A program made the position numbers and the translations under genes. DNA of 64,000 nt, taken from contig NC_133897.1 of NCBI RefSeq assembly GCF_964199755.1, positions 18,094,492-18,158,491 of the forward strand, given 5' to 3'. The notes below the pieces were generated by a model, which was not told the DNA's origin, did not search any database, and worked only from the letters and a program-made list of their open reading frames with translations. Source of the DNA: Larus michahellis (lineage: Eukaryota > Chordata > Aves > Charadriiformes > Laridae). How positions within the stretch are numbered: the first letter of the stretch is position 1; each line of letters opens with the position of its first letter. This document shows, piece by piece, positions 35,851 through 48,490 of this stretch.

Positions 35851-37679
35851 AAAATTGCTATTTCTGTATGCTACAGGCATGCTTGAAGCACCACAAGTGA
35901 CGGAGGGGCGGCAGAGATCTCTCCCCAGCCTTGGTTCCCCCCAAAGCAACTGCTTTAAAGATCCTCTTGGGAACCTGTGGATCAAGCCAGGGTGTCAGGA
36001 GGGTTTGACTGCCTCGCTGTGTCTCCTCGCTCGCTGGTACTCTCTGCTCGGGGAGCTGCCCAAGGATTGCGTGGGGTCCTCTGACAGACCATAGCATAAA
36101 CAAAATAATTCAGCTTCTGCAGCGCTAATTTGCTTTTGTTATAGAGGCAAGAGCAAACAGAGCCAGATTGGCCTGAAAAAAAAAGGGACAGGAGACAGAC
36201 CCAGCCCAAAGCAATAACAACAATATGTTCTGCAACCAAAAAGAATGTGTTATAATGACTATGAGGAACCATCAAGGAAAGCATCAGGAGCCCGAAGCCG
36301 CATGACGTGCCTCTAGCTGCCATGGGAGAGCAGCCTGGAGCCTCCGCTGGTATGGACTGCACAGCCCCACAGAGCACAGGGCTGCTCCCTCCCACCTGAT
36401 ACGGGGACGCCGTTTGAAACCAACACGAAAGAAGGACCTGGTTGTAAAATCAGCCGCTGGGCACCTCAGGGAAAGGGACTGTTTTGGGAAGCATCTCACA
36501 GGAGCACGTTCCCCTCTGCATCAGCTCAAGATCACATCACAGATGCAAAATTTTATCTTTAAGGAGATGAAATTCCCAACCGAAAGAAAAGATCCATCCA
36601 AAGAGGCTTTACAGGCCACTCAAATGCTGGTTTGACTCCTTTACTTCATTTCACAGGCCAATAGCTGCAGTGCCAAGTTTCTGCCAGGAGGACTTAAAAG
36701 CCAATGAGCCCTTCTTAAAGACCAATTCAAATGAGCACCCAAGGTCCCGAACTATTCCAGACTTGGGCTTCTCCTATCAGGCAAGCAGCTGCTCAGCACA
36801 GGGCCTGCTTTCCCCTACAATCACTCTGGAGAAAAGGCCCTCTATTTTCCATCAGGAGCATGTGAGCAATGCAGCCATGCAAGAGTCTCCCTCCCAATGT
36901 CAGCTGGTGAAATCCCTCCAAAGAATTACCAAACCACATCCACCAGCTTCTCCAGAAGCTCCATGTGCCTGAGAGCCCCAGCACAGGCACGAGAGGGTGA
37001 CTGGCATGAGGGGTTTAGGTCTTTCCCAGATCAAGGAGGAAAATAAGACAAGCCAAGACAGAGGCCAAGCTGGCAGCACTTCCTGAGTACGTTACTTTGA
37101 CTGAGAGAAAAGCTCCTTTTTGACTCAGGGGGCGGGAGCTGGGGGGGAATCAACCTCATCCCTTTGTATTGCTTCTTTCATATATTCCCTTTCTCTTTTC
37201 CACACAAATTGACATCAACGCCTGTCCCTGCTGCTCCTGCCTACCGCATGTGTGCCATCAGCAGCAGCGTGCCTGCAAAACTGGCAAAACAGTTGAAACT
37301 TCGGCCTGCAGGTGCCCCCGATTTAAGCAACTAGCCCTAGAAGAACGGTTTGCAGTGAAAAGTAATTCCTTCATCTGGCAGCTTTGAACATTTTCACGAA
37401 TTCCTCACCCTTCTATAAACCTGCCTGGCATGCTGGCAACTGGCCACCACTTCCCCCAAATGTTTGGATGTAACCCTTCCCTCTACCTCTAACAACAACC
37501 TTGTTAACGCAGTATTCTCTGCCTGTTTGAACCCTCCACCAACCTCAAAAAAAAAAAAAATTTAGGCAAAACAAATGGATAACAACTGCAGATTGGAAAT
37601 CCACCCAAGTTCACCTCTATAGTCAGGGCATCACAGCAGCCCTGTCCTGGGGAAACCCGCATTCCTCGGGGAGCTGGGG

Positions 37680-37703
37680 ATTTGCATACTGCTGGATTTG
37701 CAT
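37680..37703 (+). promoter_or_regulatory. Two perfect POU octamers in tandem, 16 bp apart
   Basis: ATTTGCAT occurs at 37680-37687 and again at 37696-37703 within a local direct repeat (GGATTTGCAT). Same orientation and same helical-face spacing (about 1.5 turns) would allow two POU factors to bind side by side. The site is about 3.8 kb upstream of the inferred BAMBI start. Confidence 0.45.
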
Positions 37704-38739
37704 GAGCATGCTGGCATTTGCCAGTGCTGCCACAGAAGTTGCTGATTTCACTGGGAAGGCAAGGTTAGCACTGCTACACTGCAGCCGTTTCAAATTGGTG
37801 TCAAAAGCAATGTTTGGGCACCATATCCATTCTTTTTTGTACCTTGCAATTAGGATTCGGCTGGGAATTTCTCATTTGGAAACGACACGAAGTAAAAAGC
37901 ATCGGGGCTGTTTAAAGCATCTTTGGAGCAATACTAATCAGAGTAGTATTTTTTGTTCACTGCTCAACACTAGCCAACAAACAACTTTCTTTTCCCAGTT
38001 ATTTTGTTAGCATTTTGGATATGATACACACAGGCTAATTCTACTGAATTAACTTTATTTATGCTGATTATTGCCTTTAAAAAAATAATTAAGGCTTAAG
38101 CAAGCATAGCTACACTCAACATAAAGCCCAGGGGGCAGGGAACATAATATGACTCTATGCAATTTCTTTGGCTTCCCACTTCTGGGGCTGGCTATGAATT
38201 TATTGAATCAAGTAGCCATTTCGAGAGTTAAGACTATGCAGAGCCCAAAGCCTGGCTCCTTCCCCAGCCGCTCCCCTGTGACAGACAGGCTGCCGAGCAG
38301 GTTCCCACAGGTGAATAACTCCCAGGGAGCTTTATTCCCTCGTAACTGGGGCAGTTCAAAGGGGTGGATGGAGGCCTGCACACTACACGCCTGCTCACTT
38401 TCAGCGGCAATTAGCATGTCCCCAGTGAAACTCGGTTACCTGCAAACTGGAGGAGGGGAGCTGTGTTCCACTGATGCTCAGTGACACCTATTCACATAAA
38501 ATGAATAGGAAACAAGGCTAGTGTCTGCTTAGCAGCATCCACCTCTCCATACGCATGTGGTCTATCACCCAGGTGGCACCAGTCTGCATCCCCCACAGAT
38601 ACAGGACATGATAAAGAGACGCTTTTTAAGGGGCCCAGAAAGTGAAGCATTTCCTGCCATGCTCATCAGTTTACTTTTTTTTTTTTTTTTTCATTTAAAA
38701 CTAATCCTCCCTCCCCCAAACGAGCTGCACTCCTACTCC

Positions 38740-38975
38740 TCCGAATCAATAGGACGATTTGCATTTATCCTCCTGGAGGCATCGCTGCTAGGACCGGGGC
38801 CAGAGCGATCCAATCGATGGGGGAAGCTGGAGCAAGGCTGGAAAAGAAGCAGCAGAGAGATTCCCCCAGGGAGAAATGCAAAACACTGGAGAGAGGCAAC
38901 AATTATTGTAATTGAAGGTAATGAGGCCGAGGCGCCAGCTCCAGCTCTGCTTAACATCATTCAATACAAAGGGAG
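38740..38975. promoter_or_regulatory. Candidate enhancer with octamer and paired SOX-like motifs
   Basis: Unique sequence abutting the orphan CpG island. It carries a perfect octamer ATTTGCAT (38757-38764), a near-octamer ATGCAAAA (38876-38883) and an 11-bp palindrome ACAATTATTGT (38899-38909), which forms an inverted pair of SOX-like ACAAT cores, next to TAATTG. Octamer plus SOX motif clusters are typical of developmental enhancers. Conservation could not be measured. Confidence 0.35.
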
Positions 38976-38979
38976 ACGC

Positions 38980-40170
38980 GGATGAAGGAGACAGCCCGGG
39001 CCCGGCTTGCCCCGCCGCAGCCCAGCCCGGCTCCCTGCCTGCAGCCCGCATCCAGCCCTGCCCTTTGCCACAGCCTTATCTCCCGGCTCCAGCCTCCTCG
39101 GCTGCGGTCCCCCCCCGCCTGCTGCAGCACGGGTGCTCCCGGGCCGGGGCTGTCTCCGCTGCTGATAGCTCAGCAGCCCTGGAGTTGATGCGTCTGGGAC
39201 GGTCACTCTAGATCTGGCTGGTCTTGGGGTCACGGAGTCCTCCTCTTCCTTTCCGTAGGAGACTCGCTATGTCCGTAGCATCTTCAGTGTATTTATCCTC
39301 CCTGTGCGCTGAAAGTCACACGCTGAGCACCAAATCACTCGGCGCCGTTGGTCGACGTTTGGTTCTTGGCCAAATGTTATCCTGTCCCGTGGCAGGGGCA
39401 ACAAATTCAGCCCCAGTCCCTTAATTTTCACCTCTCCTCTGCACACCCCCATTTCTGCCACCCCAGCCCCGCTCCCCCGCAGCATCCCCGGTGGGGGCTA
39501 GGAGAGCTGGGGGGAGCAGGCTGACCCGGAGGGAAGGGAGGGAGGGAGGCTGGAGAGGAGCTTCTGCTGCCCTGTGGCTTTCCCCTGTGACTCTGCTTGG
39601 GCACGGTAGAGGCGTTTCTGTATCTCCTGCACATTTGCTGATGTTGGAGCAGAGCTCACACCAGCTTTTGGCGGGGTCTTTAAAGGAAACCCAACTGCAT
39701 TTCGCCTTTGATTCCTTATGCACAGAGACCCCCCCCTCGCAGCTTCAGTAGCCGGGGGCGGGGGAGAGAGGGGGTCAGTAAGACGCCAGGACGGTGACGG
39801 GCTTATTGAACCCTCCTTCAGATTAATGCGGCCGGGGACGAAACGGCGTCACCGGAGTCAGGGAGCCGGTAAAGCGGTAGCAGCCCCGGCGGAGCCCGGC
39901 TCCGGGCGGCGGCTCCCCGGGCCGGCGGCTCCGGGCTCACCGCGGGCACGTCTTGCCCTCTGCTGGCAAAGCCATCCCTAGCATCTCCTCCCGCCGCCCG
40001 AGCAACTTGTCCCGTGCGAAGGCAGGGCTAAAAGGTGCTGGGTAGCGCTGCCGCTGCCCTCTGAAGAGGAGGCTGGAGCGACCCGCAGGCGTAGCCAGGA
40101 GAAATCCCCTCGCCAGGGCAGCTGGAGCCGTGCAGGAGCCGGTGCTAACACCGGGGCTCACATCAGGTCC
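38980..40170. promoter_or_regulatory. Orphan CpG island 5-6 kb upstream of BAMBI
   Basis: Two CpG-dense blocks (about 38980-39220 and 39750-40170) joined by moderately GC-rich DNA, with no recognised gene. A minus-strand donor-like GCG|GTGAGC at 39940 would suit a first exon transcribed toward BAMBI, making an alternative upstream promoter or a non-coding RNA possible. A perfect CTCF core lies at 39955-39966. The CpG density is seen; promoter function is inferred. Confidence 0.7.
39955..39966 (-). promoter_or_regulatory. Perfect CTCF core motif in the orphan CpG island
   Basis: The minus strand reads CCAGCAGAGGGC followed by A, matching all 12 positions of the core CCASYAGRKGGC. The position between BAMBI and the gene presumed to enter from the right suits an insulator or loop anchor. 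The motif points toward BAMBI. Confidence 0.55.
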
Positions 40171-41015
40171 TACCCCCGGCCGCAGGAGTTAAGAGCCAGG
40201 ATTCAGCCGTCACCTTGTGAAACACCCACGTAAAGGCGTTACGTGTCAGAATTCATAAACTCTACCTAAAAAGTCAAGCACCACCTATCAGATCTGAGTT
40301 ATCAGGTGTCTAGAGATAAGGTATGGCAAATATTAGGAATTCATTTTAGATCTCAAGCACAAGAAACCGTTAGTTATGTCCTGACACAGCATAGCATGCG
40401 TGCGGGAGAGGAGAGGTAGCACTGGACTCATGACACAGCCAAAAAAACCTGGAAATTGAATATCGCCATAACAGGACAGAACATACAGTTCAACCAACAT
40501 TTATTACAGAAAGCTATAGCTTGGATATAGGACATCTAGTGAAACATTCACGTAGGCCAAAACAGAGTGTCTTGAAACACAGAGCCTGTTGCCTTTCTAA
40601 GGAAGCATCTCATGCTCATATTTGCACATGCAAGACAGATTGTCCACGAGGTCTGATCACAGATGTCAGTTCCTTGGAAGAATTATTCCCAGCAGTCAAA
40701 ACCCGGGATGCTCTGCAGGGGCTGCTCTGCAGGGGCTGGGGGCTACGCGAGGCTGTTCTCTACTCTTGCAAATAACTGTTGTCAGCAGCCCCCCCACAAC
40801 GGCAGCTCTAAAAGCTTTTGACGCAGATAAAGAAACTCTCCAGTGATATGTTACTCAGTATTAGTCAATATTTATTGCCCAACCTCTATTTTCTGAGCCA
40901 CATATTTCAGAGCCAAACACCAGAGACAAGGCAGTCAATGCAAGTCGGGAAAGCCTATACACCTTACAATAGACTGGAGTCTCAGCTACTTAAGTAGGCA
41001 GCACTCTGCCCGTTT

Positions 41016-41049
41016 ATGCCAAGCTCCAGTTCATGCCAAGCTCCAGTTC
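41016..41049. repeat. Perfect 17-bp tandem duplication
   Basis: ATGCCAAGCTCCAGTTC occurs twice back to back (41016-41032 and 41033-41049) without a mismatch, indicating a recent local duplication in otherwise unique sequence. Confidence 0.9.
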
Positions 41050-44000
41050 TGACAGGCATTTGCAAATGCAATAGAAAAGGCCAAAGGCAGATCCGATTTC
41101 AGAGCAAGGACCAGCAGCTTCAAGAAGATGGATATGTACCTTAATAAGACCTTAATAATTCAGACACAGAAAGCTGCTGTTTGAAAAAGAAGTCAGCAGG
41201 ACATCTAAGCACAGGTGTGCAATAAGAATAAAACCTTAATTTTCACTTTACCATGAAAAGCAGAAGGGACACGAATATTTGTGAGACAGGGGACACGAGG
41301 AGCTGTGAGTCAGTAAAGGTTGTGGACTAGCTTAAATTCTAGCAGCAAGTGGTAGTGTCCTCTGGGAGGCCATGAAGGGAGAGCGTGGAGGCTTCCCTCT
41401 CCTGGCTCTAGGGCAGGATCAGTAACAACGCCAGAGACAGCTTGTAATTCTGATAACTGGGGGTCAGGAAAATTGTAGAAGGGGAAAATAACAGGGCAAA
41501 AGGAGCTGCAGTGAGCTTTGGCGGATATGTGACAGGCTGGAAGGATTGAACGCCCCAACTGCTGGGCAGAGCAGCATCTGAAGACCCAAATCCACTGTCT
41601 CTGATGAGTTAACCAGGGAGGGTGGAGATGATCATATCCTCAGCTTTCCTCCAGCCCTCCCTGAGGGACTCCCGCCCTTGTGGCAGGAGCTGCAGAAGGG
41701 ATCACCCATCCCTGTTATCCACAACCCAGCACTGAAGCACCCACGGAACAGGTTTGGGTGCTGTCCTGCCACCCTCCAATAGAGAGGATAATCTCAGGCC
41801 AAGGAGAAGGGCACACAGCTCTTGCCAGTAACATGTTGAGATGCTACAGGGATTCGTCTGTAGGAGCACTGCGAGATCAAAGGCAGATCAGGCAGAGGAG
41901 AGGATGGGTGGAGGGAAGCAGAGTGTTGGCAGAAAGTGACACCAAGTGGAACAGAAACTCAAATTCCTCACAGTCCAGGGCTGAGAGGTGGCAAGGGGGC
42001 AGGGGAGAGGAGAAAGCTGATAATTCCGGAAGAGGGGAGAAGTGTGGCCCCCTGTGCTTTCACAAGCACTAAAAGGGGAGAGTACAAGACATTAGAGTTA
42101 CACAGGACTAAAAATTGACAAGCCGCAGAGCAAGGAAGCAGTCCTGATTATTCTCAGGGCATCCTTTAAAATGCAGAGTATTAAGTAGCAGAGCAAGATG
42201 TTAAACTGAGGTCCTCCCCACAGGTAAAGGCTTGCAAGGCAGTAGTGAAACATGAGAGTTAAACACGGTGGAGATGGGGAGTGGGAAAGTGCTGCCCAGA
42301 GCCCCAGAGCCAGTGCTGCCGGGCAGCCACCACCGAGCCTTGCCCACAGCCTCCGGCTTCACACCTCTGTGCTGCAGAACGCGACTGGTGCTTGCCTTCT
42401 CCAGGCTGCCATCGCCTTCCTCTGCCATTCCTCCAACGTGCTGCTCTTCCACTTTCTTGTGTTCTCTACTGTCACACATTTAGGGAGGAAACAGTTTTCC
42501 TTCACTTCTTATTCTTCCTTTTTGTTTATAGACACGACAAAGTTATAAAAAGGAGGTAGTGAGAGCAGCTCTCTTGTAGTCTGAGAGCCAAAGTGAGCTG
42601 GGCTGTGAGGATGAAGCTTCTACCTACCGAAAGCAATGAAGAGGCAGAATTATGGCCTTCAGCAAATACACCAGTCTGCCACAGACTGTGCTGGCCAAAT
42701 GCTTTGTCTCCTCTTCGTTGCCTTTGCTGTCGATGGTAGCGCTGTGCTGCCTGCGCCTGCCGCAGTCCCGTCTGCCGCACACCCCTTCTCCTGCGGACAG
42801 GACCGCGTGCTCCCAGCAGCACATCCGTGACCTCCTCCTTTCCCAGTCAATTCAACCAGAGCCGGGTTCTCACTTCTGTCTTTGCTATCAGAGTCCTAAT
42901 GAAACAAAACTATATCAATTTCTTTAAAGACGCATTCAGCCTGATGTTAAGTGTGTCTCTAGCTCTGCTTGGAGAGCCTGGCAGGAAGACTGATAACTCA
43001 CAGAAGAATGTCCTTTTCCCTCCCAAGTGCAGATTTTAAACTCATCTTGTTCTAACCATGGGAGTAACAGAAGAGCAGGTATTAGAAGCCAGATTAAGGG
43101 AAACTGCTGCTGAACACTTAGCGACTGGCTATTAGCGTGACAAAAATCAGACAGAACAATCTGCATTAATTAGTATCCCTGTTGTTAGCCCTAGATACTT
43201 GCATTTCTAAATAAATACAGGTTCTATTCATCTGAATTGCATTCATAAATAAAGCTGGACTCCAGCTCTGTGCCGAGGGAAGGTGGACCCTGTGAGCTGC
43301 TATTTTCAGAGCAGGGGTGGCAGAGGGAAGCGCTGACACCAGCTCTGCTGCCCCATGCCACCTCCAGCAAGCACTGGTTCATTTGTTCCCAATCCCTTTG
43401 CCTTTCCTGAAACCCTCAGGTTAAAACAACATGAGTTGATTCATGACGCAAATGCCAACTGAAACACTTCTGTTTCCAGTAGTGGGAGGTGCCACTTGAT
43501 GCAGCCCCCAGGATCCTGGCATGGGGTATCCAGCCTGTCCACCTGCAGCTCTGCCTGTCCCCCTTGCTGTGCCACGGGTGGCATCCAGACACCCCGAGTC
43601 ACCTTGCAGGCACTAGATGACGTTTTTGTAGTATTAAACCAAAAGGGGAGCTCAGTAGGAGAGTGAAGGAGAGACAGAAATAGGGGAGAAGGAGATGGGA
43701 AGGTCACTCACAAAGATGAGACCAACGCCAGCGCCAGCTGAAGATGCTCAGGAGCTGCTGGTGGGAGGCTGGGTGTCCAGCCTGGTGAGCCTTCCTCCGG
43801 AGCACTGCACGCCTCCTCCTCCCACCGCTGCCAGGCAGTTAGCATTTCATCCCCTGAGTTAGGTGATTTACTGTCCCACTACTCCTTCTCCCCTGGCCTT
43901 TTAGAGAAGTTGCTACCCTTGTATCTTCATCCTACCCCTTCGCTTTCTGCCTCCAGAGAAATATATTGAAAATGTATACTGAGACTCTTGTGCCAGCTGT

Positions 44001-44351
44001 GAAGCTCTGTCATGTAAAGCTGCATGTGACACTGTTTCAACTGCTTCGCTGTCACACGGGGGCTGCCAGACACACCAGCCGGCACGGGCACGCTGGGCAG
44101 TAGCAGGGCTCCAGGGCTTCGCACGGCTCCGGGGCTGCTCTTCGCCCAGAGCCAGCCTTGTGCTGGGGGAGGGGCTGGGTGATTCCCCCCACCCTCAGCA
44201 GAGGGGCTGGGGAAAGTACTTAAAATATTGCAGCGGTGGCAAATGGCGAGGAACTGAGAATAAAAGCGGATATGTGCACCAGAATCATCACTCATGGCAG
44301 AAAAGCTTTTCCCAGGATTCCAGCATGCAGTGTGTCCTGCGAACGGTCACA

Positions 44352-44373
44352 CTGATCTCACCTGATCTCACCT
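44352..44373. repeat. 10-bp tandem duplication
   Basis: CTGATCTCAC repeated twice in direct order followed by CTG; a small duplication in unique sequence. Confidence 0.85.
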
Positions 44374-47300
44374 GGATGCTTTTGCTGCAGAGCCAAAACA
44401 TCCTTTTTCCTTTCTCCCGAGCTCCAGCCTGGACTTTTTGAAGACTTCATGCCATAGGCACTGCCAGGCAGCTACCCAGGAAAGAGGACAGGTCACAGAC
44501 TGAAAGTTGACCTCAGGTGTCCTTAGGGCTCCTGCTTCTTGCAGGGTTTAAAGCCCCCCCAGCCAATGCTGGCTGCTCAGAATCTCAGGTGCTACATGAA
44601 GCCATCTGTCTTCCTGGCTTTGAGCTGTTTTCCATTGCAGGGCACATTGCAGTGACCAAACTGTGCTGGTGGGCTCCCAGGTAAATCTCTGCCCTTCACG
44701 TTTGGTCAGTACCAAAGGAGCTCAGGATCACCCCTACTGACATGCTCTTCAGGCCTCTGCCCAAAATCCTGATCTTGCCTTTGCCTTTCCTCTTGCTCAC
44801 ACTATTTTTCCTTGCTCGAAGGTAGCAATGGGAAGATGTACTAAGCAGTTGAATGAGGCAAAGCAGAGTGAAAACAGGCCTAAATGGAGAGGAGCCTGAA
44901 AATCTAGCAGGGAGGAAGGATGAGAAATGAGCCACTAGAGTGAAAAGTAGCGAGCAGCTCTGAGCAGTGAGAAAAGCTGGCCCTGGCACCGTGCTGAGGG
45001 AACACGGTGAGACGTGCCAGGAAAGAGGGATGCGGTAATGAAGGCTGAGGACACGCTGACTGACAGGCACCGGCACTGCCAAACATCCACATGTGAAAAA
45101 TTGTCCTCGTGGTCCTCTCTACTAACTTGAGAAGCCGACGAGCCCAGCTGGCACTGGAGGTTCTGGGGAGAGCTCGGGGTGAGGGGTAGGTGCAGAGAGA
45201 GCCCAAGTCTGAGGTGCACCCGAAGCCTGAGGAGCAGAAGTCTGTCAGGAGGGCAGGAGCCTTCAGGGACATCCCCTGTGCAGGACAGTGCTGTCAGGAT
45301 CCCTCCCTCTGTGGAAAGGGGCCCTCTGTGTCCTTCTAGGCAATTCTGCCACAGCACTCATACTTCCATTCCCAAAACATGATACCTTGCCCCAAAACCA
45401 AGTCGTTATTTCCAGCACACCAAGCTCAGGATTTTTCACTGTGCCCAGAAAATAAGTCTCCCCGTGGCCTACTCCATCCCTGACCATCCTGCAGGAAAGC
45501 TTGGATGAGGAATATCTCACCATGGCTGGTTGAGTTTTTTCCTTTCTGGTTTCAATGACATAATTAGGAAAGCACAAATGACATGGCTTTTTCAGAAAGC
45601 GTGCTCCTTCCCTCTTTGCTGGCACATGTGGAGCAGTCCTCCACACTACATTTGTGTCAGAGATTTACTTCATTTGTGTTGAAAGAAGGGGTTGTCAGAA
45701 ATGTGGAAATGGAAACTGTGCCAGGGTCCTACCTTAATCCTTAAAACTACACAGCTGCCTCAGACTCCCTCAGCACAGATTGCTTAAAAACGCAGTGGTA
45801 TGCAATGACTTCCCACCAGCAACCAGCGGGGACTGGCAGATAGTATGTCAGGAGATACCCTCTGCTTATAAAGCATGTTTCTTCCAGAACATCCCCAAAG
45901 CCCAGTACAAAAAACAGCCAAAATGATTAACTCTCGTGGTAGTTGATTAAAAGACCTGTGCCTTCTCAGCTGTGGTGCGGGTGACAATCCTGAATAGAAA
46001 CGCATATGCAAACTCTAAAGGAAGCGAAATAAATGGCAATTGATTCTCTATAAATTGGGAAACACGTAATTCTGTCACGAGCCCCCACGGCTCTTATCAC
46101 AATATTAAACTTCACTGGACCATTACCAAGAACAATCCTACAGCTGATGCAGAAAGCACAATAACTCGTTCACAAGCTTCTCGTTTCTTCCAAACTTAAC
46201 AATTAAGCCTGGGATTCTTCAGGGGAATATAATGGCGCTGAGCTCCCCTTTGCCACAGAAACGCTCTTATGTATTACCAACGAGCGAAGGTTACAAACCG
46301 GGTCTGAACATGGCAGACGTGGGAAGCAGAGCAAGCTGGCCAGAATGAGTCAGTGAATTTGCACACCCAGCATTAACACTCGTGAAAGTATCCCCGTTGG
46401 AAAAAATCACACTTACTTCAACAGATAATTTTCCCTGGGCAGGAGGCTGCGTGCTGCGGACAGAGCGTTATACTGCAGGAGTCCAGCAGATCTCAACACA
46501 CGAGACCTTCTCTTCTACTGGCTCTCTCTTAAACAGTGCCCTTAACAGAAAAGTGTTAGGAAATACTAGCCATATCCCTATGGAAATCATCAGATACCAT
46601 CTTGTTTGACCCCTCAAGAACAGAGGAAAGGAACAGAAATGAACCGTATTTCTCAATTTCTCAATCAGAAAGCGTTCATTTATACAAAGTGCTGCCCTAC
46701 CGCGTGCTGGATTCCTGCTCCAGTGCATTAAATAACGTGCGAGACTTGTTCGGCATCCAAAATTGAAGCCATCAAGTTCTACAGATGTTGGAAGTTCATT
46801 TATAATCATCCAGAAACGACAAGGAAAGAGCTGCAGGCAGCAATAAAGTATCCCGGCATACGTTATCACTTCAGAACTAAGGAAAAATAACAGTAATGGT
46901 TAATTAAAAAAATCCACCATAGCTGGGGCAGCGCTTCCCAGCTCTTTACTTCCAGTATCTCATTGTAAAGAGCAACCCCAGCCTTCCTTGCTGCAGCCTA
47001 AGCCGCTTATTCCTTGTACTACCTGCCAAGGACACAGAACACATTTTTCTTCTCACAACAGCCCTCCAAGTATTTGGAGATTTGCATCTTGCATGTTGCC
47101 CTCTTTCCCCCTTAGGCTTCCCCTGCTTTTTCAGACCTCTCTGGCAGGTCACGTTTTGGAGATCATTGTCCTTGTTCTCCTCCAGACTCTTTCCAAACTG
47201 CAGCCTACAAACACAGACATCACACTACACCTCAGGCCCTCCTTGCCTGATGTCGCGTGTCTTGCAGACTGGAGCGGGGTTTATACCTCCGAATTTGCTG

Positions 47301-48418
47301 CTGTTCTGCAACAGCAACACACTGGGACGTACCCTGAAAATCTCTCCATAAAGAAGCAGCTAATCTCCGTTGCAAACACAAAGACTATTCCAGAGGATGT
47401 TCCTGAATAATTATCTAGGTAAAGCAGTCCAAATTTCTTTGTAGAAGGAGACTCCTTTGGCTAGAGAGGGAGTCTGGGAAGACCAGCACCACGAGGCAAG
47501 CCATGTTTGACAGATGCACCACCAGTGACCACACTCAGCTCGTGATACACAGGATGGTCTCTCAGACAACCTGCAATGTACTTTGCAGGCTGCTCCCCCA
47601 GCAGCTGCTCCCCAGCCGTGTTCCTGTGGTGGGCTCACCCCCCTGAATGTCCACATTTGTTCTTTTCAATGATGAGTTTCATCCTGTGTTTCCCCAGAAA
47701 CCTACTTTTCACTTTCTGTACACTCCTACCTTGTGGAAGAAGATATCACATTTTAGCCAGTATCACCTCTTACTGCTTTTACTTTTGTTCGTCCATGCTG
47801 GAACCACTTCTTTTGGTATTCTTAGCACTTTATTATTATTATTATTTAAAGGAATTACTGGTTCTGCTTAACTCCTTTTTCCTTCAGGCTTCCTCCCTAA
47901 AATTACCTACTAATTCTGATTTTACTCAAGACTTTTGTCTTTAGTTCGTTCTTCTTTCACTTTGTATTCCTGAACGGTTCATACATTACCTTTCATCTTC
48001 ACAGTCAGCCTAGTTTGTTCTACTGGTTAGACTCAAACCTAGAATTTCTTTTTTGATTACTTTTTATATATATAAAGAAGCTGGAAAAAAAAATTTCCAT
48101 GTCATTCATATAGGTAGTGAAACTCATTATGTCAGCAAGTGCTGGAATTTCTCACCACTCTGCATCCCACTCGTCCTTTCCCAGGAGACGTGCAGACGAT
48201 TATAGCCCTCCATGACCATCACGCTCTGTGCTTTGGGTGGCACTTCTAGTTGCCAAAAGGCAACCTGGTCCACCTGATTTTCCTGGTATGGCAGCCTGCA
48301 GAAACACATACAGCCATAGCACTTCTTCTTCCCCCTTTTGTCATCGCTGATAGAGCCAGGAACCCCTGTGAAAGCAGCAGAGGGGCTCCCACCCTTTTAC
48401 CCTTCTTTGGTGTAATAG

Positions 48419-48490
48419 CCACAAGTTGCACAGCGGTTAAGGCGTGTGGTGTCTCCTTACGCACCTACAATGTTCGATCCTCACTTGGTG
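48419..48490 (+). pseudogene. Possible degenerate tRNA or tRNA-derived repeat head
   Basis: A 72-nt stretch has a box-A-like TTGCACAGCGG (48426-48436, one mismatch) and a perfect box B GTTCGATCC (48472-48480), 46 nt apart as in a tRNA gene. The phrase GCGGTTAAGGCG resembles the D-arm of serine/leucine tRNAs. Flanking CCACAAG and CTTGGTG pair at 5 of 7 positions like an acceptor stem. The T-arm stem does not pair and the anticodon loop would be 11 nt, so it is not a working tRNA. It could be an old SINE head or chance. Confidence 0.3.

Larger units (their letters stand above)
40171..48418. other. Non-coding DNA between BAMBI and the right-hand gene, part 1
   Basis: Unique sequence with two small tandem duplications, an octamer ATTTGCAT at 47080-47087, and a TTA run near 47832-47848. 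Open frames up to about 140 codons show no recognisable domain. No transposable element was recognised. Confidence 0.65.
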
